From NCBI GenBank assembly GCA_043758775.1, contig JAYVMU010000038.1, positions 1-59,750 on the forward strand: a stretch of DNA of 59,750 nucleotides, given 5' to 3'. Position numbers and translations under genes: made by a program. Numbering within the stretch: the first letter of the stretch is position 1; every line of letters starts with the position of its first letter. The notes below the pieces were generated by a model. It searched no databases, had not been told where the DNA came from, and saw only the letters and a list, made by a program, of their open reading frames with translations. This DNA is from JACMMS01 sp043758775. Lineage in GTDB: Bacteria; Pseudomonadota; Gammaproteobacteria; Burkholderiales; Methylophilaceae. Shown piece by piece: positions 9,251-18,285 of the stretch.

Positions 9251-10276
9251 GTGATGAATAATAGCAAAATACTCGTCATTGGCCCGTCGTGGGTGGGCGA
9301 TATGGTGCTGGCACATAGCCTGTTTCAATTATTGAAACAGCAGCAGCCAAGTGCACAAATTGATGTCGCCGCACCGGCGTGGACACTACCCTTGCTGGAG
9401 CGCATGCCTGAGATCACTGAAAAAATCGCGCTTAATTTCAAACACGGTCAACTAGCTTTATTGGAGCGTATCCGCTTTGGCCGGAGCCTTAAAAGCAAAG
9501 GCTACACGCAAGCTATTTTACTGGTCAACTCATTCAAATCTGCCATTCTGCCATTTGCTGCTGGTATTCCAGTTCGCACTGGCTTTTTAGGTGAAATGCG
9601 CTATGGCTTAATCAATGACATTCGCGCTTTAGATAAAAACAAACTACCACGTACAGTAGACCGCTTCATCGCATTAGGCTTAGATACCAATTTAACTTTA
9701 TCCAAAAACATTGCCAATCCCAAACTGGTAGCCGACACCGAAAATGCCAAACAGGCATTAGTTAACTTGGGCTTACCGTTACCAACATCAAAAGTGCTTG
9801 GACTTTGCCCAGGCGCAGAATACGGCGAAGCCAAGCGCTGGCCTGCAGAATATTATGCAGAAGTTGCTCGCGATGCCATAGATAAAGGCTGGCAGGTATG
9901 GTTATTTGGCTCAGATAAAGATGCATTAGTCACCAGCCAGATTAATCAACTTTGTCATGAAAAATGCATAGACTTAGGTGGAAAAACCAACTTAAGTGTA
10001 GCAATCGACTTGATGTCATTATGCGATACGGTAGTGAGCAATGACTCTGGACTCATGCACGTTGCAGCAGCATTAGATAAAAAAGTGATCGCCATTTATG
10101 GCTCTAGCGACCCCTCTCACACTCCACCCATGCAGCCAGAAGCGGTCATCGAGTACTTAGGCTTAAGCTGCAGTCCTTGTTTTAAGCGTGAATGCCCACT
10201 AACAGATAAGTTAGAACATCTAAAATGTTTGATAGAGATTAAACCTAGCCAGATAATTAAACGTATAGAATTGTGA
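9251..10276 (+). CDS. waaF: ADP-heptose:LPS heptosyltransferase II
   Basis: GT9 glycosyltransferase that adds the second heptose to the LPS inner core at the cytoplasmic face of the inner membrane. It has 341 residues. The family start ILVIGPSWVGDMVLAHSLFQ is at about 6-25, the C-terminal nucleotide-sugar site contains CPGAEYGEAKRWPAEYY, and NDSGLMHVAAALDKKVIAIYG is the conserved acceptor region. A GTG at 9251 and an ATG at 9254 are both possible starts. Gene context with hldD, gmhA and hldE supports the assignment. Confidence 0.93.
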   Translation: MMNNSKILVIGPSWVGDMVLAHSLFQLLKQQQPSAQIDVAAPAWTLPLLERMPEITEKIALNFKHGQLALLERIRFGRSLKSKGYTQAILLVNSFKSAILPFAAGIPVRTGFLGEMRYGLINDIRALDKNKLPRTVDRFIALGLDTNLTLSKNIANPKLVADTENAKQALVNLGLPLPTSKVLGLCPGAEYGEAKRWPAEYYAEVARDAIDKGWQVWLFGSDKDALVTSQINQLCHEKCIDLGGKTNLSVAIDLMSLCDTVVSNDSGLMHVAAALDKKVIAIYGSSDPSHTPPMQPEAVIEYLGLSCSPCFKRECPLTDKLEHLKCLIEIKPSQIIKRIEL

Positions 10277-10282
10277 TATTAC

Positions 10283-10918
10283 ATGTTTAATTTACACAAA
10301 CTATTAAAAAAAATTCGTACGAAGCAACGTATTAATAAAAGAGCAAAAAAACATGCACGGTCTTTACTTAAATTTCATCAAACACACCCTGATTGCAAGA
10401 TAGGGAAACATTGTTATGGATTGCCTGAAATCCATCATGATTATCTTCATGCAAAGTTAACTATAGGTGACTATTGCTCAATTGCTGAAAATGTTCAAAT
10501 TTTTTTAGGTGGCAATCATCGTACTGACTGGGTATCCAGCTACCCATTCCCTGCTTTTTTTGCAGAAGCCTCGCATATTAAGAATTACGAAACTGCAAAT
10601 GGCAATGTCAATATAGGTAGCGACGTTTGGCTTTGCTCTAATGTCACTATATTTTCTGGGGTCACGATTGGACATGGTGCAGTGATCGCTTATGGCGCAG
10701 TAGTCACTAAGGATGTAGCTGCTTACTCTATTGTTGGCGGCAATCCTGCCAAGCATATTAAATGGCGTTTTGACGAAACGAAAAGAAACGCTCTGTTAGA
10801 GATTGCATGGTGGGACTGGGATGAAAATGAGGTGCTTGATAAAGTGGAGTTACTCTGCTCAAAGGATATTGAAGCTTTTATTGCAAGTTGCAACTATTCA
10901 CGTATACATGATACCTAG
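10283..10918 (+). CDS. Hexapeptide-repeat (CatB/VatB-like) acetyltransferase
   Basis: Left-handed beta-helix acyltransferase of 211 residues, probably O-acetylating a surface sugar. It shows hexapeptide-type repeats (IGDYCSIAENVQIFLGG; VNIGSDVWLCSNVTIFSGVTIGHGAVIAYGAVVTKD) and the family tail SIVGGNPAKHIKWRF. The first 40 residues are basic and lysine-rich. It is the last gene after waaF, seven bases apart, so it is likely part of LPS or other surface glycan decoration rather than antibiotic resistance, although the fold is shared with xenobiotic acetyltransferases. The substrate is not known. Confidence 0.8.
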   Translation: MFNLHKLLKKIRTKQRINKRAKKHARSLLKFHQTHPDCKIGKHCYGLPEIHHDYLHAKLTIGDYCSIAENVQIFLGGNHRTDWVSSYPFPAFFAEASHIKNYETANGNVNIGSDVWLCSNVTIFSGVTIGHGAVIAYGAVVTKDVAAYSIVGGNPAKHIKWRFDETKRNALLEIAWWDWDENEVLDKVELLCSKDIEAFIASCNYSRIHDT

Positions 10919-10945
10919 GCATTAAAGCGTCATATACTATAGAAC

Positions 10946-11602
10946 TTAGCGTAATAAATCGGCAATTTTCGATGTGTGATTTATATCTTTCAGTTCACAA
11001 AACTCTTTCCAGTCAGCGACTTCTGTCCAATCACTGACAAACAAAAAATCCATCTTAGCACGTGTAGCAGCCTCAAAATCATATTTGCTATCTCCGACAA
11101 ACAGGGCCGGATAATGTATGTGACCAGCTGCCAGCTCACGTGCCAACACTTCATCTTTATTGTTTGGACTACCAAATAAACCACCATCAAAATATTGACT
11201 TAAATTACGTTTTGCAAATAAATCGCGAATTTCTTGTTGGTCACCACCAGAAAGTATCATCCAATTAGCATTAGTAGACGCTCGTAGCTCATGCAAGCCT
11301 TCTGTAATCTCACATTCCATTAGTCCAACTTCCAACTCACGTGTAAAACCATCTAATAAGGCTTGTACTGAGGCATCCGTCACTGGCTTGTGCAATATCT
11401 CACGTAAATAATAATCAAATTTATGATAGCGTGAAATGCCACCTAACCTGACGTGATAATCTACTAATGCCTGTGCTTGCTCATCAGTAGCGTCCAAAGT
11501 TTTAGCTGTACGGAAATAGGCTTCAGTTTTAACCACGTTGGAATCCAAAATGACCCCGTCACAATCAAATATGATAGTTTTATACTGTGTTATATCTAGC
11601 AA
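10946..11602 (-). CDS. HAD-family phosphatase
   Basis: Haloacid dehalogenase-like hydrolase of about 218 residues. Motif I is IIFDCDGVILDSN near the N-terminus, with the nucleophile Asp; motif II is MILSGGDQQE; motif III/IV is ALFVGDSKYDFEAA with the acidic pair. The open frame continues far upstream over eda, but that part is implausible. A TTG at 11602, preceded by a GGAA at suitable distance, gives a normal HAD N-terminus, so I use it. It lies downstream of eda on the same strand but after a strong terminator. The phosphoglycolate phosphatase-like or sugar-phosphatase subtype cannot be decided; the substrate is unknown. Confidence 0.75.
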   Translation of the reverse strand: MLDITQYKTIIFDCDGVILDSNVVKTEAYFRTAKTLDATDEQAQALVDYHVRLGGISRYHKFDYYLREILHKPVTDASVQALLDGFTRELEVGLMECEITEGLHELRASTNANWMILSGGDQQEIRDLFAKRNLSQYFDGGLFGSPNNKDEVLARELAAGHIHYPALFVGDSKYDFEAATRAKMDFLFVSDWTEVADWKEFCELKDINHTSKIADLLR

Positions 11603-11645
11603 ATTAATATTCCAGAAAAAACTGCGCTTAAAAGAACTTACAAAC

Positions 11646-11677
11646 AAAAAGGCTTTGCCAACAAGCAAAGCCTTTTT
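11646..11677 (-). terminator. Rho-independent terminator after eda
   Basis: Perfect 13-bp stem (GGCTTTGC paired with GCAAAGCC, extended by A/T pairs) with a 6-base loop and T-runs on both sides. It lies just after the eda stop, in the space before the HAD gene, and should end the edd-eda transcript. Its symmetry would allow it to work in both directions. Confidence 0.85.
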
Positions 11678-11696
11678 TGATATTACATTAAAACGG

Positions 11697-12323
11697 CTAA
11701 GCTGGCTTAATAGCACTCGCCTCTTTAGCCAGCTTGGTAATATGTGCCCAGTCACCACGCGCCACTGCATCAGCAGGAGTGAGCCATGTACCGCCACAAA
11801 CGACAACGTTGGGTAGAGCTAAAAATTGCGGTGCAGACTCAACGGTAACGCCACCTGTTGGACAAAACATCACATCGCCAAACGGGCCAGCAAAACCTTT
11901 AAGCAAGTTAATACCACCAACAGCAACCGCTGGAAACAGTTTTAAAAAATAATAATCATCAGCATTCGCCGTCATAATTTCAGAGCCAGTAGAAACACCT
12001 GGCAACAATGGCAAACCCATTTTACGTGATGCTAAACCTAACTCGCTAGTGTAACCAGGGCTTACAGCAAATTGGCAACCTACATCCTTCACGGCTTGTG
12101 CATCTTTTATATTTCGCACTGTACCAGCACCTAAAATCGCCTCTGGCAATGCTTTAGCAATGGCCTCCATACCGGCTAATGCACATGCTGTACGCAAAGT
12201 TACCTCCAACACGCGAACGCCACCTGCAAGTAAAGCTTCTGCCATTGGTACAGCGTCTTCTACTTTATTAATAACGATTACTGGAATGACCGGGCCTTGC
12301 TTAGCTAAATCTAAAGTGTTCAT
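11697..12323 (-). CDS. eda: 2-dehydro-3-deoxyphosphogluconate (KDPG) aldolase
   Basis: Splits KDPG into pyruvate and glyceraldehyde 3-phosphate, the second step of the Entner-Doudoroff pathway. In methylotrophs with the ribulose monophosphate cycle it gives the cleavage branch of formaldehyde assimilation (known for the pathway, inferred here). It has 208 residues. VLEVTLRT holds the catalytic Glu, FLKLFPA holds the Schiff-base Lys and CPTGGV binds phosphate. It lies 62 bases downstream of edd and is followed by a strong terminator. Confidence 0.95.
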   Translation of the reverse strand: MNTLDLAKQGPVIPVIVINKVEDAVPMAEALLAGGVRVLEVTLRTACALAGMEAIAKALPEAILGAGTVRNIKDAQAVKDVGCQFAVSPGYTSELGLASRKMGLPLLPGVSTGSEIMTANADDYYFLKLFPAVAVGGINLLKGFAGPFGDVMFCPTGGVTVESAPQFLALPNVVVCGGTWLTPADAVARGDWAHITKLAKEASAIKPA

Positions 12324-12385
12324 AGTTATACTTAATTGCGCTTTCTAAAAGTTATATAATTCTTAAATTCGTTTACTTGCTGACA

Positions 12386-14200
12386 CTATAACCAAGTCAC
12401 AGCGCCTTCTTCTGCAGACAATACATTGCCACGCATTCCGCCAAACAGTTCACGGCCAATACCGTGCGAATTGCTATTGCGTTTTGCATCTGACAATTCC
12501 ACTATTTCACGCTCTGCCCAAGTATCTTCATCGACTAAGACATTCAAAGTACCTACAGTTGCATTGAGACGAATAATATCGCCATCACGTATTTTAGCCA
12601 AGGCTCCACCAGCGGAGGCTTCCGGACTTAAATGAATTGCCGCAGGAATTTTTCCCGATGCACCACTCATGCGACCATCAGTCACAATCGCCACCATAAA
12701 ACCTTTGTTTTGCAGTACGGCTAAAGGTGGTGTAAGTTTATGTAGCTCGGGCATACCATTAGCTTTGGGGCCTTGGAAGCGCACAACGGCAACAAAATCA
12801 CGTTCTAATTCGCCACGATCAAATGCTGCCAACAATTCTTCTTGACCATCAAACACAATCGCAGGCGCTTCAATAATATGACGATCTTCTGGCACCGCAG
12901 AAATTTTAATCACTGAACGACCCAAATTACCTTTCAGCAAACGCAAGCCACCAGATTCATTAAATGGGAACTTAGCCGTGCGAACGATAGTTTCATCACT
13001 ACTTTCTGCAGGTAAATCTTTCCACACTAATTTATCGTTTTCTTTGACAGGCAATTTACCGTATTCACGCAAACCACCATAAGCCACCGTAAACACATCT
13101 GGATGCATATAACCTGCATCGATCAATTCACGAATAACAAAAGCTGGGCCACCAGCGGCTTGGAATTGGTTTACATCCGCTTTACCATTGGGATAAACAC
13201 TTGCTAACAAAGGTGTAGCTTTAGCTAGATAATGAAAATCTGTCCAATCAATAATAATACCTGCCGCGCGTGCTACTGCTACCCAGTGAATCAAATGATT
13301 GGTTGAGCCACCAGTCGCCAGCAAGGCCACCATAGCATTCACAATCACATGCTCATCCACTAACTTACCAATAGGCGTGAAGCGGGCTTTTTGTGTGTTT
13401 TGCAACACCATTTTTACTGCTTCACGCGTGAGCAACTCACGCATACCGTCTTGAGGGTGAATAAATGCCGCACCTGGCACATGTAAACCCATAGCTTCTA
13501 GCAACATCTGATTACTATTAGCAGTACCATAAAAAGTGCAGGTACCCGCACTATGGTAAGCTGCTGACTCGGAGGCCAATAGCTCTTCACGCCCCACTAA
13601 TCCTTGCGCATATTTCTCACGTACTTTTGATTTTGCTGTGTTGTCCAAGCCTGTGCTCATGGGCCCTGCTGGTACGAACACACAAGGCAAGTGGCCAAAA
13701 TGTAATGCGCCAATCAACAAACCAGGCACAATTTTATCACACACACCCAACAGCATAGCTGCATCGAACACATCATGTGAAAGTGCAATTGCAGTACCCA
13801 TCGCAATCACGTCACGACTGAACAGGCTTAACTCCATACCTGGCTCGCCTTGGGTAACACCATCACACATAGCAGGTACACCACCCGCCACTTGCATAGT
13901 AGCGCCATGCTTTTTCGCTTCATCACGGATGATATCAGGATAATTCACATAAGGCTGATGCGCCGATAACATTTCATTATACGCAGTAACCACGCCAATA
14001 TTAGGCGCTTTTTCGACCACCACACGTAGCTTGTCATTGCTTGTCATCGCTGCGAAAGCATGAGCTACATTTGCGCATCCTAGACGATCTGGACCACGAG
14101 GGCGATTAATAATGGAGTCTACTCGCTGCAAATATGCAGCTCGAGTAGGCCGACTACGTTCGCGAATGCGTTCTGTAACTTCTATATGAGATTGTTTCAT
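12386..14200 (-). CDS. edd: Phosphogluconate dehydratase
   Basis: Dehydrates 6-phosphogluconate to KDPG; an iron-sulfur IlvD/Edd family enzyme. The ATG at 14200 gives 604 residues, normal for Edd; an upstream in-frame GTG at 14212 would add four residues. Family blocks are visible: CDGVTQGEPGMELSLFSRD, GVCDKIVPGLLIGAL, the cysteine-containing GTCTFYGTANSNQ, LLATGGSTNHLIHW and near the end VTDGRMSGASGKIPAAIH. It is the upstream partner of eda. The 209 bases in front carry two direct copies of TGTTATAA 14 bases apart (14214 and 14228) that may belong to its promoter. Confidence 0.96.
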   Translation of the reverse strand: MKQSHIEVTERIRERSRPTRAAYLQRVDSIINRPRGPDRLGCANVAHAFAAMTSNDKLRVVVEKAPNIGVVTAYNEMLSAHQPYVNYPDIIRDEAKKHGATMQVAGGVPAMCDGVTQGEPGMELSLFSRDVIAMGTAIALSHDVFDAAMLLGVCDKIVPGLLIGALHFGHLPCVFVPAGPMSTGLDNTAKSKVREKYAQGLVGREELLASESAAYHSAGTCTFYGTANSNQMLLEAMGLHVPGAAFIHPQDGMRELLTREAVKMVLQNTQKARFTPIGKLVDEHVIVNAMVALLATGGSTNHLIHWVAVARAAGIIIDWTDFHYLAKATPLLASVYPNGKADVNQFQAAGGPAFVIRELIDAGYMHPDVFTVAYGGLREYGKLPVKENDKLVWKDLPAESSDETIVRTAKFPFNESGGLRLLKGNLGRSVIKISAVPEDRHIIEAPAIVFDGQEELLAAFDRGELERDFVAVVRFQGPKANGMPELHKLTPPLAVLQNKGFMVAIVTDGRMSGASGKIPAAIHLSPEASAGGALAKIRDGDIIRLNATVGTLNVLVDEDTWAEREIVELSDAKRNSNSHGIGRELFGGMRGNVLSAEEGAVTWL

Positions 14201-14421
14201 GACCAAAACCACTTGTTATAATAATGCTGTTATAAGAATTAGAGGGTTGACTAGATTATCCTCAATGCGGGGGCTATCGTCAAATAACTTATCATCTAGT
14301 CTTGCATAATATTGGTGCGTTCACTATAAATTAGTGCATGGATTGATTAGCAGTTTTTATCTCACGCCAGAGCAGATTGCGATGTTATTATGTCATTAAT
14401 TAAGATTGCCTCAAGCTAACC

Positions 14422-15192
14422 ATGAAAAAAATATATGACTGTTTTTGTTATTTTAATGAAGACCTATTACTCACCATTAGACTAGAAACCCTATGGAATC
14501 ATGTCGATTATTTTGTAATTGTTGAATCAGCATATACCATTTCTGGCAATGAAAAGTCGATTAATTTCAATCTCGAAAAATTCGAAAAATATCAATCAAA
14601 AATTCGTTACTTACTCATTAAAGAGTATCCATTTGCATTAAATAATGCTTGGGAGAATGAACGCTTTCAACGTAACTACATTGAAAATGGGTTATATGAT
14701 GCGCAACCAGATGATTGGATTTTAATCTCAGATTTAGACGAAATTCCTCGCCCAGAAAGCATCTCATTATTTAAGGCAAGTCAATTTCTACGAGGCGATT
14801 TTGAACAAAATTGCTACTCTTATTTTTTAAATAATATGCATATTGAAAACGGGCGAGCAGTATTTTTCTATGGGTCAAAAATTACCACTTTTAAACATTT
14901 TAAATTATTTTTTCATGAGGCTGAGCGGGTCAGATCCTATAAGTCTTCCGGTTGGCTTCGCCAATTAAAAAGATGGTGGTTTAAAAAAACAAAAGTTCAA
15001 ATTATTAAAAATGGTGGGTGGCACTTTACATGGGTGACATCAATAGAAAAAATTATTTTAAAATTAGAAAGTTATGCTCACCAAGAATATAACAAGCCCG
15101 AATATAAGGATTCGTTATTAATTGAAAAAAAAATAACATCTGGATATGACATAATAATTCCCAATATTAAGATACAAACCACAAAAAATTGA
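14422..15192 (+). CDS. GT17-family glycosyltransferase, apparently frameshifted near the C-terminus
   Basis: Glycosyltransferase like beta-1,4-mannosyl-glycoprotein N-acetylglucosaminyltransferases (GT17), here probably acting on LPS or another surface glycan. Conserved features are YDCFCYFNEDLLLTIRLETL at the N-terminus, FVIVESAYTISG, NERFQRNYI, and the DxD-type DLDEIPRP. The frame as read stops after 256 residues with TTKN. The +1 frame is open from about 15155 to 15265 and encodes a plausible family C-terminus (RYKPQKIDNQFPPYI then NELSDWI), so one extra base at roughly 15157-15185 seems to have truncated it. Undisturbed length would be about 280 residues. Very AT-rich compared with the housekeeping genes, suggesting transfer. 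Confidence 0.8.
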   Translation: MKKIYDCFCYFNEDLLLTIRLETLWNHVDYFVIVESAYTISGNEKSINFNLEKFEKYQSKIRYLLIKEYPFALNNAWENERFQRNYIENGLYDAQPDDWILISDLDEIPRPESISLFKASQFLRGDFEQNCYSYFLNNMHIENGRAVFFYGSKITTFKHFKLFFHEAERVRSYKSSGWLRQLKRWWFKKTKVQIIKNGGWHFTWVTSIEKIILKLESYAHQEYNKPEYKDSLLIEKKITSGYDIIIPNIKIQTTKN

Positions 15193-15318
15193 CAATCAAT
15201 TTCCCCCTTATATCATCAAACACCAAAATGAATTAAGTGACTGGATAACTAGTATTGAAGATTAATTGCTAGTCTAACTCCCAAACAATATAAACAACTC
15301 AGCTAACACTCAACCAAA

Positions 15319-16596
15319 ATGCTATATCTAAAACAAAAAACATCATTTATTAATAGCCAGTTTGTGACATATTGCTTACTTATAACGGGCCTTACGTTTT
15401 TTTTGACTATAAGAGGTTGGACAAATATTTGTTTTGCTCTTATTGTACTAATTAGCATTACCTCACTTGCTTTTTCCAGATTAGTTACAACTCATGTCAG
15501 TCGTTTTTTTGTATTAAAAGAACACTATTTCTTATTTTTTAGTCTAGCATTTCCTACTTTTGCAATATTCGTCGCTCAAGCAATTCGTAATGATTTCTTA
15601 ATCAGAACTTACGATGCACCTTCTAGGATGCTGTTTGCCATACCAGTTATATTATATTTAGCAACAAAAAAAATAAATTTTACAAGTATCATTGGTTATT
15701 GCGCGCCGATTTGTTTAATACTTACAGCGATAGTGGTTCATACTCATCCAGAGTACTACGCTCAATGGGGTGGCCGATACTCTACCAAATTTGTTGATCC
15801 AGATTCATTAGGCGATATATCTGTTGTACTAAGTAGTTTTTGCCTATTTAGCTTATACAGTCCACTTAAATCCTCCAAAAGCTGGTTAGCCTTACAACTT
15901 ATTGGCACCATATTTGGGGTTTATATAATTATAGGGGCGTCTACACGTGGTAGTTGGCTAGCGATTCCCTTTATTCTATTATTCTGGATAGGCACATATC
16001 GTAATAAAATACACAAGAAGCACCTAATTATCGCTCCAATTGCACTCATTACCATGTCAATCGTAATCTATTGGCTTGCACCAGATATCATCGTAAGGCT
16101 AGCAAGTATCTACAGCGAAACTAACAGTTGGCTTAACCATACTAGTGTTGATACATCAGCGGGGATTCGCCTGACTATGTACAAAATGTCATGGGCCTTA
16201 TTTCAACATCAGCCATGGGCTGGCTACGGTGATTTTGGCTATACTAAACTCCTTGACCAACCATGGCTCGCAGCTTCATCTACTCAGATAGCGAAAGATA
16301 CTATTGCCTGCTGTGGCCCACACAACGAACTGATTGCCAATTTATTAAGATCTGGTGTTTTTGGTGGAGTATCCTATTTGTTATTACTCTTTTCTCCGCT
16401 GTATTTTTTTATCAAGCATTTGTCAGATAAAAACGAGAACTCTAGACTAGCTTGCCAACTGGGGATTGTGTATTTATTAACGCTCATAATTTGCGGTTTG
16501 AGCTTAGAAGTGCTGACTTTAAAGTACACCGTTACATTCTACAGCTTGCTAATTTCAGGACTAATAGGACAAATCCTATACAACTTGAAAGAATAA
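15319..16596 (+). CDS. waaL: O-antigen ligase-like membrane protein (WaaL/Wzy_C)
   Basis: Polytopic inner-membrane protein of 425 residues with about ten hydrophobic segments. The long periplasmic loop between about residues 260 and 340 contains the Wzy_C/WaaL-type features GYGDFGY and GPHNELIANLLRSGVFGG, where the His of HNEL is characteristic of O-antigen ligases. It would join a glycan to the lipid A-core on the periplasmic side. O-antigen polymerases share the domain, but its place among core glycosyltransferases favours ligase. It starts 54 bases after the end of the shifted frame of the GT17 gene and is followed six bases later by a GT2 gene. Confidence 0.82.
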   Translation: MLYLKQKTSFINSQFVTYCLLITGLTFFLTIRGWTNICFALIVLISITSLAFSRLVTTHVSRFFVLKEHYFLFFSLAFPTFAIFVAQAIRNDFLIRTYDAPSRMLFAIPVILYLATKKINFTSIIGYCAPICLILTAIVVHTHPEYYAQWGGRYSTKFVDPDSLGDISVVLSSFCLFSLYSPLKSSKSWLALQLIGTIFGVYIIIGASTRGSWLAIPFILLFWIGTYRNKIHKKHLIIAPIALITMSIVIYWLAPDIIVRLASIYSETNSWLNHTSVDTSAGIRLTMYKMSWALFQHQPWAGYGDFGYTKLLDQPWLAASSTQIAKDTIACCGPHNELIANLLRSGVFGGVSYLLLLFSPLYFFIKHLSDKNENSRLACQLGIVYLLTLIICGLSLEVLTLKYTVTFYSLLISGLIGQILYNLKE

Positions 16597-16602
16597 TCAA
16601 CG

Positions 16603-17427
16603 ATGACCCAACCTAAGTATTCCATCACTTTTGCTTGTTACAACCAAGTTAAATATACGCAGCAATGCGTAGACAGCATGGTGCGTCACGGACTTGATTT
16701 AAACAGTCTCATTGTTGTAGATAATGGCTCAACTGATGACACACGTAACTACTTACGAACACTGCCTTTAGGTGGATGTATTTTCAATAGCCAAAATCTA
16801 GGCTGTGGAGTAGCATGGAATCAAGGTGCGCTTGCACAGCAAGCTGAGTGGACTATCATTATGAATAATGATGTACTTGTTTCAGCTAACTGGATAGAGA
16901 ATTTAATTAATGCGGCCATCTCAAATAACCTTAAAGTCATATCACCAGCGCTTGTTGAAGGTGAGTTAGATTACGATTTTGATGCGTTTGCCAACAAAGC
17001 TTCGGTTAATCTAAATAACGTCATACGAACTGGTCATTGCCACGCGGTATGTTTGGCAATACACAACTCAGTATGGATGGAGGTTGGTTACTTCCAACCG
17101 GTTCCTAAGCTACTGGGCTATGAAGATACTATGTTTTTCCATGAATTGGATAAAGCTGGTGTGCCCTACGGTATGACGGGAAGCGCATGGTTACATCATT
17201 TTGGCTCCATTACCCAAAATGCCATGAAACAGGAGCGTGGGCTTGCACAAAAAGATGGTCTAGCTTATCGATACAACTACAAACTACTTCAACAAAGCTT
17301 TATCAAAAGAAAACTGATCAAGTATCAACGTAATCAACGCTTGAAAGACTGGCGCAATGAAGAATTTAAGCAATTTTTGCAATCTATTCATGGTTTACGT
17401 AAAGATGGGCAATTCCAATGGATATAA
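16603..17427 (+). CDS. GT2-family glycosyltransferase
   Basis: GT-A fold glycosyltransferase of 274 residues. The N-terminus YSITFACYNQVKYTQQCVDS leads to the nucleotide-sugar site VVDNGSTDDTRNYL, and the metal-binding acidic stretch is IIMNNDVLVSANWIENL. No membrane segments are seen, so it is cytoplasmic and probably membrane-associated. It lies between the waaL-like gene and the WaaE-like gene and is presumably part of core or O-chain assembly. The sugar added cannot be told from sequence. Confidence 0.85.
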   Translation: MTQPKYSITFACYNQVKYTQQCVDSMVRHGLDLNSLIVVDNGSTDDTRNYLRTLPLGGCIFNSQNLGCGVAWNQGALAQQAEWTIIMNNDVLVSANWIENLINAAISNNLKVISPALVEGELDYDFDAFANKASVNLNNVIRTGHCHAVCLAIHNSVWMEVGYFQPVPKLLGYEDTMFFHELDKAGVPYGMTGSAWLHHFGSITQNAMKQERGLAQKDGLAYRYNYKLLQQSFIKRKLIKYQRNQRLKDWRNEEFKQFLQSIHGLRKDGQFQWI

Positions 17428-17449
17428 CTGCGTTTAAAGGCCATATGAC

Positions 17450-18256
17450 ATGAGTAGCAATCCCGCTATGATGCCAACGCTATCCGTCATCATTATTACC
17501 AAAAACGAAGCACATACCATTGAAGAATGTCTTGCTTCAGTTGCTTGGGCTGATGAAATTATTATCTTTGATTCTGGAAGCACCGACAACACTGTTGCGC
17601 TGAGCCAATCATTTGGCGCTAAAGTGACAGTCACCGACTGGCCAGGTTTTGGCCCACAGAAAAACCGTGCATTAAATTCAGCCACTTGTGATTGGGTACT
17701 ATCAATTGATGCAGATGAACGTGTCACTACTGAGTTGCGGCAAGATATTGAAACAGTAATCGCCAATCCTAATAACAACTCTGCCTTTAGAATGCCAAGG
17801 CTCTCCAGCTACTGTGGTCAATTTATGCGGCATAGTGGCTGGTGGCCAGATTATATTACCCGTTTGTTTTTACGTGACAAGGGTCATTTTAGCGATGATT
17901 TAGTGCACGAGCATGTCATTGTTGATGGCACGACGAAAACCCTCAACTCACCACTGCACCATATTAGCTACATTAACTTGGAAGAAGTGTTAGAAAAAAC
18001 TAATCGTTATTCAACAGATGGCGCTGTTATGGCCTATAAACGAGGCAAGCGCGCCACTCTAACTAGCGCAATTGCTCACGGCTTTTGGGCATTTATACGC
18101 ACCTATATTATTCGTTTAGGTTTTTTAGATGGAAAAATGGGCTTTATATTGGCAGTATCCAATGCTGAGACAACTTACTACCGCTATCTCAAGCTTATGC
18201 TACTTGAGGTCAAGCCAATACAAACACAGTCAAATGTATTAGCGAAAAAGCACTAG
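17450..18256 (+). CDS. waaE: LPS core glycosyltransferase, WaaE/KdtX-like (GT2)
   Basis: GT2 glycosyltransferase of 268 residues. It shows SVIIITKNEAHTIEECLASV, the nucleotide-binding FDSGSTDNTVAL, and CDWVLSIDADERV with the metal-binding DAD; the basic patch GPQKNRALN and HEHVIVDG are typical of the WaaE/KdtX group, which adds a beta-1,4-glucose to heptose I in Klebsiella and Serratia. The gene lies 22 bases after another GT2 gene. The subgroup assignment is moderately sure; the exact sugar is not. Confidence 0.82.
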   Translation: MSSNPAMMPTLSVIIITKNEAHTIEECLASVAWADEIIIFDSGSTDNTVALSQSFGAKVTVTDWPGFGPQKNRALNSATCDWVLSIDADERVTTELRQDIETVIANPNNNSAFRMPRLSSYCGQFMRHSGWWPDYITRLFLRDKGHFSDDLVHEHVIVDGTTKTLNSPLHHISYINLEEVLEKTNRYSTDGAVMAYKRGKRATLTSAIAHGFWAFIRTYIIRLGFLDGKMGFILAVSNAETTYYRYLKLMLLEVKPIQTQSNVLAKKH

Positions 18257-18285
18257 ATGCTTACTACGTTAGAGGTTTTAGCTAT

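Noticed and set aside
11603..11806. N-terminal extension of the HAD protein upstream of 11602
   Set aside because: It crosses the terminator and the end of eda and has no family similarity; the TTG start explains the gene.
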